The notes under the pieces were generated by a model that made no database searches, was not told the DNA's origin, and saw only the letters and a program-made list of their open reading frames with translations. The translations under genes were made by a program, and so were the position numbers. Positions 1 through 8,000 of a DNA stretch of 32,240 nt are shown one piece after another. Each line of letters starts with the position of its first letter. The stretch's first letter is position 1. The stretch is from Streptomyces ureilyticus (GTDB taxonomy: Bacteria; Actinomycetota; Actinomycetes; Streptomycetales; Streptomycetaceae), in NCBI RefSeq assembly GCF_011045025.1, contig NZ_JAAKZX010000107.1, positions 1 to 32,240 on the forward strand, in the 5' to 3' direction.

Positions 1-1476
1 GCCACTGCCAGGGCCGTTCGGGCCGCCGGGCCCGTTGGGACCGCTCGGGGAGCCGGGGCCATCCGGACCACCGGGGCCGCCGGCCGGAGCACCGGATCCA
101 CCAGGCCCGCCCGGCCGGTTCGGATCATTCAGGAAACCGGGACCACCGGAATTCCCGGACCACCCAGGACCGCCCGCCGGAGCACCCGATCCACCAGGTC
201 CGCCAAGCCCGTTCGGGCCACCGGGACCGGTCAGACCACTCGGGGAACCAGGGCCACCGGGGCCCCCGGACCACCCAGGGCCGTCGGCCGGAGCGCCGGA
301 TCCACCGGGACCGCCCGGACCATTCGGCCCGCCCAGCCCGTTCGGACCACCCAGAGAACCAGGGTCCCCCGGAGCACCCGGACCTCCACGACGGCCAGGT
401 CCACCGGCCGGCGAGCCGGATCCGCCTGGGCCGCCGGCGTAGTTCGGTCCACCGGAAGCACCGTGGCTGCCCGGGACTCCCTGGCCCCCGATCCCACCAG
501 GCCCTCCGAAACTGTCAGGACCTCCCTGGCCCCCCGGCCGCCCGGCACCGCCAGGCGCCATCGGCCCGTCCCCGGTGACCGGTCCACCGGTCGGCCCGGA
601 GGGACCGCCCGGACCGTCAGGTCCGCCCTGGCCACTCCGGCCGCCTTCGGAGAAGTACGGCAGATCATCGCGCCGCGAGGCGTCGTCACTGGCGCCGTTC
701 GCCCCATTCGCGTTCCCGGAGCCACTCCCGCTACCGGCTCCCAGCGGCCCCGCCGCCAGCACACCGGACACGTCAAAGGACCCGGTACCGCCACCATGCC
801 CCGGCGCCACAGCACTGGTGCCGCCCGCACCGGGCAGCCCCGCACCATTCGTGCCGTTCCCGCCGCCGGGCCTTGGCGCTCCACTGGGACGCGCACCCGC
901 GCTCCCGGGACGGGCGCCGGCAGCGCCCGTACCTGTGGAGGCACCCGAGCCCGTACCCGCCGAACTGCCGGAGATACCCGCCCCATTGGTCGAGCCACCG
1001 CCCTGACCGCCCTTGGGCGCACCGGACTTACGAGGCGCGAACCAGTCGCTCGTCTTCTCCTCGGCGGCGGCGCCGGGGCCGGAAGACGGCGCGGGATCCG
1101 GGGACTTGGGCACACCCGAGGAAGCGCTCGGCCCCGCTTCGGCCGCGGCGGAAGCCGGTCTGGCCGAACCAGCCGAACCGGCCGACCCGTTCGCACCGTT
1201 CGTGCTCTTCGAGCCGCTGTCGGACTTCTCGGCGTCAGCGACGGGCGTCCGCACGACGACCGGCGGAATGGGCCTGGATCCAGGGATGTTGATCCGGATC
1301 CGTGTCGTCAGCGTGGTCTCGGTTTTGACCTCCTCCGGCCGTTCACCGGCGGAACGCCCCACGTCGGCACCGTCTTCGGGACCCGTGGGGGTCCCGTACG
1401 GCGGCGTGCCCGACGGGTAGGCGGTTCCGCCGCGCCCGTTGGGCCCGGAGGACGAACTGTCAGTTTCACGACTCAA
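1..1476 (-). CDS. Gly/Pro-rich collagen-like repeat protein (3' end off window)
   Basis: I find an uninterrupted minus-strand frame of 492 codons that runs off the left edge. The start is TTG at 1476-1474, with GGGAG 8 nt upstream. The N-terminus begins MSRETDSSSSGPNGRG. A compact segment follows at about residues 55-75 (TTLTTRIRINIPGSRPIPPV), which I recall as conserved in a Streptomyces protein family. Next comes a long Ser/Ala/Gly/Pro-rich low-complexity stretch. From about residue 285 onward the protein is built from GGP, GPG and GGSGAPA-type triplets with collagen-like character, though Gly is not strictly every third residue. No signal peptide is visible at the N-terminus; a transmembrane or globular part may lie beyond the window. 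It follows the DUF6113-like gene by 166 nt on the same strand. Composition and start signals support this frame over the Pro-rich frames on the other strand. Function unknown. Confidence 0.72.
   Translation of the reverse strand, partial: MSRETDSSSSGPNGRGGTAYPSGTPPYGTPTGPEDGADVGRSAGERPEEVKTETTLTTRIRINIPGSRPIPPVVVRTPVADAEKSDSGSKSTNGANGSAGSAGSARPASAAAEAGPSASSGVPKSPDPAPSSGPGAAAEEKTSDWFAPRKSGAPKGGQGGGSTNGAGISGSSAGTGSGASTGTGAAGARPGSAGARPSGAPRPGGGNGTNGAGLPGAGGTSAVAPGHGGGTGSFDVSGVLAAGPLGAGSGSGSGNANGANGASDDASRRDDLPYFSEGGRSGQGGPDGPGGPSGPTGGPVTGDGPMAPGGAGRPGGQGGPDSFGGPGGIGGQGVPGSHGASGGPNYAGGPGGSGSPAGGPGRRGGPGAPGDPGSLGGPNGLGGPNGPGGPGGSGAPADGPGWSGGPGGPGSPSGLTGPGGPNGLGGPGGSGAPAGGPGWSGNSGGPGFLNDPNRPGGPGGSGAPAGGPGGPDGPGSPSGPNGPGGPNGPGSG
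60..430 (-). repeat. Imperfect tandem repeats coding for Gly-Pro-rich units
   Basis: Inside the Gly/Pro-rich gene, the coding unit GGSGAPAGGPG (or a close variant) recurs near 81-104, 174-198, 283-305 and 403-425. The spacings are about 93, 109 and 120 bp, all multiples of about 3 within my reading accuracy. Between copies are GGPNGLGG and GPGSPSG variants. This is the kind of array expected to change length by slippage or unequal exchange. Confidence 0.7.
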
Positions 1477-1642
1477 GGCAGGTTCTCCCGATTGGCTCCG
1501 CCGCCCGTGTACTCGACCTCAACCTCGTTTCGGGCGGCTCGGCGGCGCGCACCACCATACTGGCCACCTCTGGCGCTTATCCGGCGACCGCTGAGGAAAC
1601 CCACACCGGACCCCCACGCGCGTTCTGCGGCGAAGTAGTACG

Positions 1643-2095
1643 TCACTTGCCAAGTCGGGCGGTGGAGCCAGGTGGTTGCCGCCCCGCACCAAGCGTGGCG
1701 CACATCACAGCCACAGCCATCCCGCCGAGCAGGAAGAGGTACGACCCGGCTCCCGCGGCGAAGAGGAAGTCGCCCTCCGGTCGGCTGGCGGTGAGCAGGA
1801 TGACGGCGACCATCCACCCGGCCGCGGGCGCCACCGCCCCGGCCCGGCTGCCGAGCGCCCGCGCCGCACCCAGGAAGAGCCCGGCCGCCCCGGCGAGCGC
1901 GAGCAGCAACCCGCCCGGGAACCAGCCGGATTGAACCAGCCCCCCGGCCGCCCCGACCACCGCACCCAGCGCAAACAGCCCCAGATAGGCGGCAATTCGG
2001 GCCCCCGAGGGCGGCACCAACGGCTGCGCGAGCATGCTCCCCGTACCACCGGTGCTGCGCGCACTTGATCTGTTCGCCCTGTTCGCCGTACTCAT
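1643..2095 (-). CDS. Small four-helix membrane protein, DUF6113-like
   Basis: A 150-residue protein with a short Ser/Arg/Gly-rich N-terminus followed by about four hydrophobic segments, for example AYLGLFALGAVVGAAGG, LLLALAGAAGLFLGA, GWMVAVILLTA and YLFLLGGMAVAVM. It resembles the actinobacterial DUF6113 family from memory; the function of that family is unknown. The ATG at 2095 overlaps the mshB stop in a TGATG arrangement and has GAGGTGAG 6 nt upstream, so I prefer it to the GTG one codon earlier. Translational coupling to mshB suggests co-expression, but no mycothiol role can be read from the protein itself. Confidence 0.85.
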   Translation of the reverse strand: MSTANRANRSSARSTGGTGSMLAQPLVPPSGARIAAYLGLFALGAVVGAAGGLVQSGWFPGGLLLALAGAAGLFLGAARALGSRAGAVAPAAGWMVAVILLTASRPEGDFLFAAGAGSYLFLLGGMAVAVMCATLGAGRQPPGSTARLGK

Positions 2096-3009
2096 CACGC
2101 ACTCACCTCAGAAGTCCCCGAAATCCCCGCAAACAGGTCCGCCTCCGGCGCCCCGGAAGCCGCCCCACCCCGTTCACCCCGTTCACCCCGCACCAACTCG
2201 TAGTACTCCACGAGGAAAATCGGCTGCGCGAGCTGATTCGACAGCGCGAACCACGGCTCCACGACCTCGATCTGCGTGGCGTGCGCCCGCATCGCGGCGG
2301 CCTTGGCGGCGGCGTGCGCCGTGCCGTCGATCTCCGTCGTGATCAGAGTGTCGTCCACCACACCGGGAACGTCGTCGACGGCGGCGGAGGCGGGGAAGGG
2401 CAGTTCGTCCAGTACGTCCTTCAGGCGCGCGAAGGCCTCTTCGGCGACGGAGCGCGGTACGCGGTTCCAGTAGATCTTCGTGATCGTCCAGGCTGTGCCG
2501 AGGTCCGGGCGGAAGTCCGGCTCGGCGGCCAGGTCCGCGGCGCGCATCGCGACCCGGTGGGCCTGGATGTGGTCGGGGTGGCCGTAACCCCCGTCGGGGT
2601 CGTAGGTGACCAGCACCTGCGGCCGTACCTCGCGGATCACCCCGACAAGCTCCGCGGCGGCCTCGTCGAGGTCCGCCTGCCAGAAGCAGCGCGGGTCGTC
2701 GTTGTCGGGCAGGCCCATCATCCCGGAGTCCTGGTGGCGGCCGGAGCCGCCGAGGGAGCGGAAGTCGTGCACGCCGAGGGCGTCCATCGCCGCCGCGAGT
2801 TCCGTGCGGCGGTGGCTGCCGAGGGCCTCGCCGGTGAGATGAGCGAGCTCGGGCGGAATGACCTCGCCCCGCTCGCCCAGCGTGCAGGTCACCAGGGTGA
2901 CCTGGGCGCCCTCGGCCGCGTACCGGGCCATGGTCGCGCCGTTGTTGATCGACTCGTCGTCCGGGTGCGCGTGCACCAGGAGCAGTCGGCGGCCGGGCAG
3001 TTCCGTCAT
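2095..3009 (-). CDS. mshB: GlcNAc-Ins deacetylase (mycothiol biosynthesis, MshB)
   Basis: MshB removes the acetyl group from 1-O-(2-acetamido-2-deoxy-alpha-D-glucopyranosyl)-D-myo-inositol, the second committed step to mycothiol, the actinobacterial thiol buffer. The 304-residue length matches the family. The LmbE/PIG-L zinc site is complete: HAHPDDES near the N-terminus (His15 and Asp18 as ligands, Asp17 as the catalytic base position) and GHPDHIQAH with His147 as third ligand. The substrate-loop pattern TCTLGERGEVIPPEL is typical of MshB and of its relative Mca; length and the LTGEALGSHR segment favour MshB. The ATG at 3009 has AGGGTGG just upstream. It is the first gene of a two-gene coupled unit with the DUF6113-like gene. 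I could not find a convincing SigR-type promoter upstream. Confidence 0.93.
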   Translation of the reverse strand: MTELPGRRLLLVHAHPDDESINNGATMARYAAEGAQVTLVTCTLGERGEVIPPELAHLTGEALGSHRRTELAAAMDALGVHDFRSLGGSGRHQDSGMMGLPDNDDPRCFWQADLDEAAAELVGVIREVRPQVLVTYDPDGGYGHPDHIQAHRVAMRAADLAAEPDFRPDLGTAWTITKIYWNRVPRSVAEEAFARLKDVLDELPFPASAAVDDVPGVVDDTLITTEIDGTAHAAAKAAAMRAHATQIEVVEPWFALSNQLAQPIFLVEYYELVRGERGERGGAASGAPEADLFAGISGTSEVSA

Positions 3010-3246
3010 GGGCCCACCCTATGAGCCAGGACCGTACGCGGCTCCCTGGGCCCCGGCCGTACGAGGCTTCCAGGCTGCCCGTCATTGACATCGCCCCGTC
3101 ACACCGTCACCCCGTGCAACTCATCGTCACGATCTCTACGTGCCCGATTCCCGAGCCACACGGGGGCCAGTCAAGCCGGTCGGACCAGCTCGGACGGAGG
3201 TGGCTGATTCCGGTCCCCACCGTTTCCGGATCACGTCCGTCCGGAT

Positions 3247-3289
3247 GCGGGAGCCGTAGAGGCCGGTGGTCAGGCCTGACGGCTCCCGC
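3247..3289 (-). terminator. Two-tier terminator hairpin
   Basis: A perfect 11-bp stem (3247-3257 with 3279-3289, GCGGGAGCCGT) encloses a second pairing, AGGCC with GGCCT. It starts 6 nt after the stop of the minus-strand gene at 3295-4176. No T-run follows, as is common in Streptomyces. Confidence 0.75.
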
Positions 3290-3294
3290 AGGTC

Positions 3295-4176
3295 TCAGGC
3301 GTCTTCTCCCGCGTCAGTGAAGATCTCTTCGGCGGATGGCGCGGTGACGGCTCGGGTGAGCCACCGGCGGAGGAGGTCCGGGTCGTCGCAGGCGGTGATG
3401 CGTTCGCGGATCTCGTCGGAGACGTCGAGGCCGCGTGCCTCCAGGACGAGCAGGATGTCCTCCGCGCCCCTCTGAGCACGCCCCTCGTCACGGATCTCTT
3501 CGGAGAGCCAGGACTTGTAGAAGGAGAGGTCCACGGCCATCAAGTTCCTCCAGAGTTGCGTGGCGCGGCGGTTGCCGCTCAGGCCTTGTGCAGTGAATTC
3601 GATGATGGGGTCTGCGACCGCTTCGGGCACGTCCTGAAGAGCGGTGGAGAGGGCCTTCAGTATCCCACCGACATCCGGATTCTTCGCGTGGGTAACGGCG
3701 GACAGCGTGGCCAGCGCCAGGTCGGCGCGAGCCTCATGCGGGTCAGTGATCACGGGCATGTTGTGCGGACCCGCCACGAGCGGGCGAAAGGTGAGTGCGG
3801 GCCACTGGGGAGGGCCGAGGGATACGGGCTGGGCGGCCCACTCGGCCGTGGCCCGGTCCTGGCAGACGACCAGCAGCAGGACCGGGATCTTGTACTTGGC
3901 GCGTACGAAGGACAGGTAGTAGGCCCAGCTGGCGGGTTTGTTCGGGTCCTTCTCACTCTGTGCTTCGACGGCCAGCAGCATCGGCTCGGCACCGTCGAAG
4001 CGCAGGAGTGTGTCGACACGGCGTTCAACAGGCTGAATCTCTGTGAGATCGGTCGGCAGAACCGTGACAGACGTGGGCTGGACAAACGGGAGGCCGAGGA
4101 CCTTGGAGACGCCGGTGAACAGGCCGGGGTACTCCTGGAAGATGCGGTGCATCGCCTCGTGGGGCGAGTTGACCAT
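3295..4176 (-). CDS. Rpn/PD-(D/E)XK-like protein of a Streptomyces paralogous family
   Basis: A 293-residue protein starting MVNSPHEAMHRIFQEYPGLF. I chose the ATG at 4176 because AGGGAA lies 6 nt upstream and this N-terminus fits what I recall of a large Streptomyces family; the longer open frame to 4461 encodes an Arg/Pro-rich shadow. The core RRVDTLLRF (Asp55) followed by LLAVEAQSEKD (Glu71, Gln73) has the D-x15-E-x-Q spacing of Rpn-type PD-(D/E)XK nucleases, so nuclease ancestry is likely by inference. Relatives often carry AEGR repeats before the C-terminal LEARGLDVSDEIRERI segment; here only EGRAQRGAED remains. A terminator follows directly. It sits next to a gene-fragment scar, which suggests a mobile or unstable location. 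Activity is unproven. Confidence 0.82.
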   Translation of the reverse strand: MVNSPHEAMHRIFQEYPGLFTGVSKVLGLPFVQPTSVTVLPTDLTEIQPVERRVDTLLRFDGAEPMLLAVEAQSEKDPNKPASWAYYLSFVRAKYKIPVLLLVVCQDRATAEWAAQPVSLGPPQWPALTFRPLVAGPHNMPVITDPHEARADLALATLSAVTHAKNPDVGGILKALSTALQDVPEAVADPIIEFTAQGLSGNRRATQLWRNLMAVDLSFYKSWLSEEIRDEGRAQRGAEDILLVLEARGLDVSDEIRERITACDDPDLLRRWLTRAVTAPSAEEIFTDAGEDA

Positions 4177-4331
4177 GAGGGTTCCCTGTGAGCGGGCGGA
4201 CGGAGAGCTGACGGAAGCCGCTGGAAGCACATGCCAGAGGCAAGTTCTGTAGCGAACGTAAGGCAGCAACACGCCCTGAAAGAAGCCCAGTTGGTGATAT
4301 TCACCCGCAGGGGTGAGCCTGCGGCGTTCCG

Positions 4332-4517
4332 TCAGACGGCCGTGAAGGCGGGTGGCTGGGCCTGGCGCTCGGTGCAGTTGCGGCAGCGGGTGCCGGGTTC
4401 GGCGACCACGTGGGCGGCCCGGTCGGGGACGCCGTACGGCAGATCCCAGGTGCGCAGCCACTCCGTGGCGAGGAGCCGGGCGAGGCGGGCGCCGCGTGGG
4501 GTGGACGACACCGACGG
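4332..4517 (-). pseudogene. Fragment of an HATPase_c (anti-sigma-like) gene
   Basis: The minus frame reads SSTPRGARLARLLATEWLR, then TWDLPYG and AAHVVAE. This matches the helix preceding, and the start of, the N-box of Streptomyces ATP-binding regulatory proteins, normally ...VVAELAANAVTHG. Here homology stops at VVAE and the frame continues into unrelated residues (PGTRCRNCTERQA) to a stop at 4332-4334. There is no start codon with a ribosome site, and the ATP-binding Asn and G boxes are missing. I read it as a doubly truncated remnant. Confidence 0.55.
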
Positions 4518-4581
4518 CCCTCAGCTCGCGCTGTCGCCGAAGGCGTGGGCCGACTTCGTGCCGTACGTGTCCGAAGGCTGA
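4507..4581 (+). pseudogene. Fragment of a DUF397 domain
   Basis: The plus frame ends DTDGPQLALSPKAWADFVPY plus a few residues and a stop at 4579-4581. This is the characteristic C-terminal half of DUF397, whose usual form is DSKDPDGP.L.FSP..W.AFV. The N-terminal half, with the WRKSSYS-type motif, is absent. The fragment abuts the HATPase fragment on the opposite strand at about 4507. Confidence 0.55.
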
Positions 4582-4589
4582 CCAGCCGA

Positions 4590-4742
4590 CTACTCGACCT
4601 CGGCCTCCGGTACGTCGACCTCGCCGCCCAACGAACGGGCGATGGCCGTGAACTCGTTCAGGGCTGACTGGAGGTCGCGGACGATCTCCTCGGCCAGTAC
4701 GTCGCCGAACTGCCCGGCGCTGGCGTACGCGGCATTCGGGTC
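4590..4742 (-). pseudogene. C-terminal fragment of an unrecognised helical protein
   Basis: About 50 codons in a natural-looking frame end at TAG 4592-4590 and encode two amphipathic helical segments (FGDVLAEEIVRDLQ and LNEFTAIARSL). No start codon with a ribosome site is visible upstream in frame, which runs into the GC-palindrome and the next gene. I do not recognise the family. Probably the tail of a lost gene; a tiny real gene is less likely. Confidence 0.35.
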
Positions 4743-4749
4743 GGCCAGA

Positions 4750-4763
4750 GGCGGGGCCCCGCC
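4750..4763 (-). terminator. GC palindrome, possible terminator
   Basis: GGCGGGGCCCCGCC is a perfect 14-bp palindrome about 50 nt after the stop of the small membrane protein gene. It can form only a tight hairpin, so assignment as a terminator is weak. Confidence 0.3.
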
Positions 4764-4811
4764 CCCACAGGGCCCCGGCGTATGCCTATGAAGCGCGGCT
4801 CCTGAGGCCGC

Positions 4812-5006
4812 TCAGAACTTGATGTCCCCGATCATGCCCGCGATGTTGTTCGTCACCTCGCTGATCGTGGGCGCGATCGTCGAGCTGGCCAGGTAGAAGC
4901 CGAACAGGACGCAGACGACCGCGTGACCGGCCTTCAGTCCCGATTTCTTGACCAGCAGGAAGACGATGATCGCCAGCAGCACCACCGCCGAAATCGAGAG
5001 TGCCAC
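4812..5006 (-). CDS. Small membrane protein, 64 residues
   Basis: The GTG at 5006 has a near-perfect ribosome site (GGAGGTG, 7 nt spacing). The protein has one N-terminal membrane helix (ISAVVLLAIIVFLLV), a short KKSGLKAG turn, then a second helix (AVVCVLFGFYLASSTIA), and ends in NNIAGMIGDIKF. Two helices with a positively charged turn suggest a hairpin in the membrane. I recall this as a conserved small Streptomyces membrane protein of unknown function. It is divergent from the S9 peptidase gene, with a 145-bp shared control region. Confidence 0.85.
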   Translation of the reverse strand: MALSISAVVLLAIIVFLLVKKSGLKAGHAVVCVLFGFYLASSTIAPTISEVTNNIAGMIGDIKF

Positions 5007-5040
5007 GGCGGTTCACCTCCAAGGTTCCCAGGGACGCGTC

Positions 5041-5060
5041 GGGTCAGTACGGGTCAGTAC
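5041..5060. repeat. Two direct 10-bp repeats in a divergent promoter region
   Basis: GGGTCAGTAC occurs twice in direct succession, 35 bp upstream of the small membrane protein start. It could be a pair of regulator sites or a leader element; no family is recognised. Confidence 0.4.
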
Positions 5061-5151
5061 GGCAGCCAGCGGGTTCATACCCAGGCAGCGCCATTGATCA
5101 TAACTATCCATCCGTGCGCATCGATCGGCGCACAGCCGCACAAGGGGGCGC

Positions 5152-7299
5152 ATGGCCAATATGGTCGGGGGCATGACCACCGAGCCTCTCTCCTTTCCGC
5201 GCCGGCAGGCGCGCACCCTGCGCTTCTCGCTAGGCGCGCCCCGCGCCTTCACCGTGGCGCCCGACGGTTCCCGGGTCGCGTTCCTGCGGTCCCGCTCCGG
5301 CACGGACCGGGCGAATCTGCTGTGGGTCCTCGATGTCGCGGACGGCGAGGAACGCGTCGCCGCCGATCCGCAGGCGCTGCTCGGCGGCGCTACCGAGCGG
5401 TTGTCGGCCGAGGAGAGGGCGCGCCGGGAGCGCAGCCGGGAGGGCGGCGCGGGCATCGTCGGCTATGCCACCGACACGGCGGCGGAGTTGGCCTGCTTCG
5501 CGTTGTCCGGGCGGCTGTTCACGGCCGAACTGCGGGCCGGTACGGCGCGTGAACTGCCCGTGCCCGGCCCCGTGCTGGACCCGCGCCCGTCCCCCGACGG
5601 ACGGCTCGTGGCGTACGTCACCGGGGGCGCCCTGCGGGTGACCGGCGCCGAGGGCGAGGGCGACCGAGCGCTCGCGGAACCCGAGTCGGAGACGGTGACG
5701 TACGGCCTGGCCGAGTTCATCGCGGCGGAGGAGATGGGCCGTTCGCGCGGCTTCTGGTGGTCGCCCGACTCGGACCGGCTGCTGGTGGCGCGGGCCGACG
5801 ACGCGCCCGTACGCCGCTGGTGGATCGCCGACCCCGCGCGGCCGGAACAGGCTCCGCAGCAGGTCGCGTATCCGGCGGCCGGAACCGACAACGCGGACGT
5901 ACGCCTCTTCGTGTTCGGGCTCGACGGGGCGCGTACGGAGGTCGTGTGGGACCGGGCGCGCTACCCCTATCTGGCACGAGTGCACTGGTCAGCGGCCGGG
6001 GCGCCGCTCCTCCTCGTACAGGCGCGGGACCAGCGGAGCCAGCTCTACCTGGCCGTGGACCCGGACACCGGGGCGACCCGGATGGTGCACGCGGACGAAG
6101 ACCCACAATGGCTGGATCTTTTCCCCGGCGTGCCCTGCTGGAGCCCCGCCGGACAGCTCGTGCGGATCGCCGACGAGGGCGGGGCGCGGGTGCTCGCGGT
6201 GGGTGAACGCCCGCTGACGGGGCCGCAGTTGCACGTACGCGCGGTGCTCGACGTCTCGGAGGACGATGTGCTGGTGTCCGCGTCGGCGGGCGAGGCGGCG
6301 GCTGCTGCTCCCGAGATCGGCGAGGTCCACGTCTACCGGGTCAACGACCTTGGCGTGGAACGCCTTTCGCAGGAGCCCGGAGTGCACTCGGCGGTGCGCT
6401 CCGGCCCCGTGACGGTGCTCGTCTCGGCCGTCCCCGACCGCCCCGGCGCCCAGGTGCGCGTGCTGCACGAGGGCAAGGCGGCGGCGACTGTGGCCTCGTA
6501 CGCCGAAGACCCCGGACTGAGCCCGCGCGTGAGCCTCACGGAGGCGGGCGCGCGCCGTGTGCCGTGCGCCGTCCTGCTCCCCACGGGCCACACCGACGGC
6601 GACGGTCCGCTGCCGGTCCTGATGGACCCGTACGGCGGCCCGCACGGACAGCGGGTGCTGGCGGCGCACAACCCATACCTCACCTCGCAGTGGTTCGCCG
6701 ACCAGGGCTTCGCGGTGATCGTCGCGGACGGGCGCGGGATGCCGGGCCGCTCGCCGGCCTGGGAGAAGGCGATCAAGGACGACATGGCTGCGATCGTCCT
6801 GGACGACCAGATCCACGCGCTCCAGGCGCTCGCCGAGCGTTTCCCGCTGGACCTGAACCGGGTCGCCATCCGCGGCTGGTCGTTCGGCGGCTATCTCGCC
6901 GGCCTCGCGGCGCTGCGCCGCCCGGACGTCTTCCACACGGCCGTCGTGGGCGCCCCGGTCACCGACCAGCGCCTGTACGACACCCACTACACGGAGCGCT
7001 ACCTGGGCGACCCGAACCGGCAGCCCGAGGTCTACGCCGCGAACTCCCTGATCGACGACAACGGCCTGGTCGGCGCCGCCGAACCCGTCCGCCCGATGAT
7101 GATCATCCACGGCCTGGCCGACGACAACGTGGTGGTGGCCCACAGCCTGCGCCTGTCTTCGGCACTTTTGGCCGCCGGCCGCCCCCACGAGGTGCTGCCG
7201 CTCTCCGGAGTCACGCACATGACCCCGCAGGAACAGGTGGCCGAGAACTTGCTGCTGCTCCAGGTCGACTTCCTGAAGCGCACCCTGAACGTGCCCTGA
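5152..7299 (+). CDS. S9 family (DPP IV/prolyl oligopeptidase-type) serine peptidase
   Basis: A cytosolic-looking 715-residue enzyme with no signal peptide. It has an N-terminal beta-propeller (about residues 20-440, DPPIV_N type, with repeated PDG and SPD blade motifs and the FIAAEEM segment that binds the substrate amino terminus in DPP IV relatives). The C-terminal alpha/beta hydrolase domain follows (about 480-715). The catalytic triad is visible: Ser577 in GWSFGG, Asp657 in HGLADDNV and His689 in GVTHM. The double Glu (AAEEM) suggests aminopeptidase or dipeptidyl-peptidase activity on short peptides, by inference. The start may be ATG 5152 (AGGGGG upstream) or ATG 5173 (GGGGG upstream); the later one gives MTTEPLSFPRR, which I find more family-like. 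A strong terminator follows. Its proximity to a peptide importer fits a role in using imported peptides. Confidence 0.92.
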   Translation: MANMVGGMTTEPLSFPRRQARTLRFSLGAPRAFTVAPDGSRVAFLRSRSGTDRANLLWVLDVADGEERVAADPQALLGGATERLSAEERARRERSREGGAGIVGYATDTAAELACFALSGRLFTAELRAGTARELPVPGPVLDPRPSPDGRLVAYVTGGALRVTGAEGEGDRALAEPESETVTYGLAEFIAAEEMGRSRGFWWSPDSDRLLVARADDAPVRRWWIADPARPEQAPQQVAYPAAGTDNADVRLFVFGLDGARTEVVWDRARYPYLARVHWSAAGAPLLLVQARDQRSQLYLAVDPDTGATRMVHADEDPQWLDLFPGVPCWSPAGQLVRIADEGGARVLAVGERPLTGPQLHVRAVLDVSEDDVLVSASAGEAAAAAPEIGEVHVYRVNDLGVERLSQEPGVHSAVRSGPVTVLVSAVPDRPGAQVRVLHEGKAAATVASYAEDPGLSPRVSLTEAGARRVPCAVLLPTGHTDGDGPLPVLMDPYGGPHGQRVLAAHNPYLTSQWFADQGFAVIVADGRGMPGRSPAWEKAIKDDMAAIVLDDQIHALQALAERFPLDLNRVAIRGWSFGGYLAGLAALRRPDVFHTAVVGAPVTDQRLYDTHYTERYLGDPNRQPEVYAANSLIDDNGLVGAAEPVRPMMIIHGLADDNVVVAHSLRLSSALLAAGRPHEVLPLSGVTHMTPQEQVAENLLLLQVDFLKRTLNVP

Positions 7300-7307
7300 A
7301 CGCGTGC

Positions 7308-7343
7308 GACCGGCCGGGGAGACATGGCGCGCCCCGGCCGGTC
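7308..7343 (+). terminator. Strong hairpin terminator after the S9 peptidase
   Basis: A perfect 12-bp stem, GACCGGCCGGGG (7308-7319) with CCCCGGCCGGTC (7332-7343), and a 12-nt loop, starting 8 nt after the peptidase stop. No T-run. It also lies between convergent genes and could act in both directions. Confidence 0.85.
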
Positions 7344-7467
7344 TACGGCACCCGCACGGCCGTACGCTGTCGAGCTTGACGCGTCCGTATATCGGTATCG
7401 GGTCGGCGAAGTTGCTTACGTGTTAACGAAGTTGATGTGCATTTGTGCACCTATGCCGAGCCCTGCG

Positions 7468-7836
7468 CTACGTGGACGCTTCGCGCTCCACACAGAATTC
7501 GTTGCCCTCGGGATCAGCCAGCACGACCCACCCGCCGCCGTCGGGCCGCGTACGGTCGTCGAGCAGCCGCGCATCGAGCGCGAGCGCCCGCTCAACCTCC
7601 TCGGCACGGGTCCGCCCCTTCGGCTTCATATCCAGGTGAAGCCGGTTCTTGGCCGTCTTGCCCTCCTCGACCCGCACGAAAAGCAGCGCGGGACCGCCGT
7701 CGGGGTCCGCGATGAGGGCCTCCGGGTCGCCGGGCTTGTCGTCTTCGGCCAACGGGCGTTCCAGGAGGCGACTCCAGAAGAGGCCCAGGTCGTACGGGTC
7801 GCCGGTACAGTCGAAGGTGATCTTGTCGATGTTCAA
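7468..7836 (-). CDS. VOC-fold (glyoxalase-like) protein
   Basis: A 122-residue protein starting at TTG 7836 with AAGGAG 4 nt upstream. It shows the glyoxalase-like pattern: ITFDCTGDPYDLGLFWSRLLERPL (a beta-strand and then a helix), a central RLHLDMKP strand with His, and VVLADPEGNEFCVE with Glu near the end. These His and Glu positions are the usual VOC metal-ligand sites, but the ligand set is incomplete for a glyoxalase, so substrate and activity are unknown. In Streptomyces many such single-domain proteins are orphan or give bleomycin-type drug binding. Convergent with the S9 peptidase and divergent from the next gene. Confidence 0.85.
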   Translation of the reverse strand: MNIDKITFDCTGDPYDLGLFWSRLLERPLAEDDKPGDPEALIADPDGGPALLFVRVEEGKTAKNRLHLDMKPKGRTRAEEVERALALDARLLDDRTRPDGGGWVVLADPEGNEFCVEREAST

Positions 7837-8000
7837 CTGGCTCCTTCAGAAGGCTTGTTGTGGCCGTGGCGAGCATTCCCCGGCCGCCGTCGCCTGTCGA
7901 ACGATTAATCGGGCCGGTCCGCGCCTCTCCGGACGCGTGCATGAGGACGCGTGCGGCCGCCGAACAGACGCCGTTCGCGAGAGCGCCCTACGGTGGAAGC

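Noticed and set aside
35..442. Plus-strand Pro-Gly-rich collagen-like frame
   Set aside because: It is the complement of the Gly-Pro repeats of the minus-strand gene. It has no ribosome site, and the minus frame is open for 492 codons with a good start.
3010..3246. SigR-type (GGAAT-N18-GTT) promoter for mshB
   Set aside because: GGAAT sequences occur, but no GTT lies at the required spacing; no promoter could be assigned.
4177..4461. N-terminal extension of the Rpn-like gene
   Set aside because: Encodes Arg/Pro-rich non-family sequence and overlaps other gene remnants; the ATG at 4176 has a good ribosome site.
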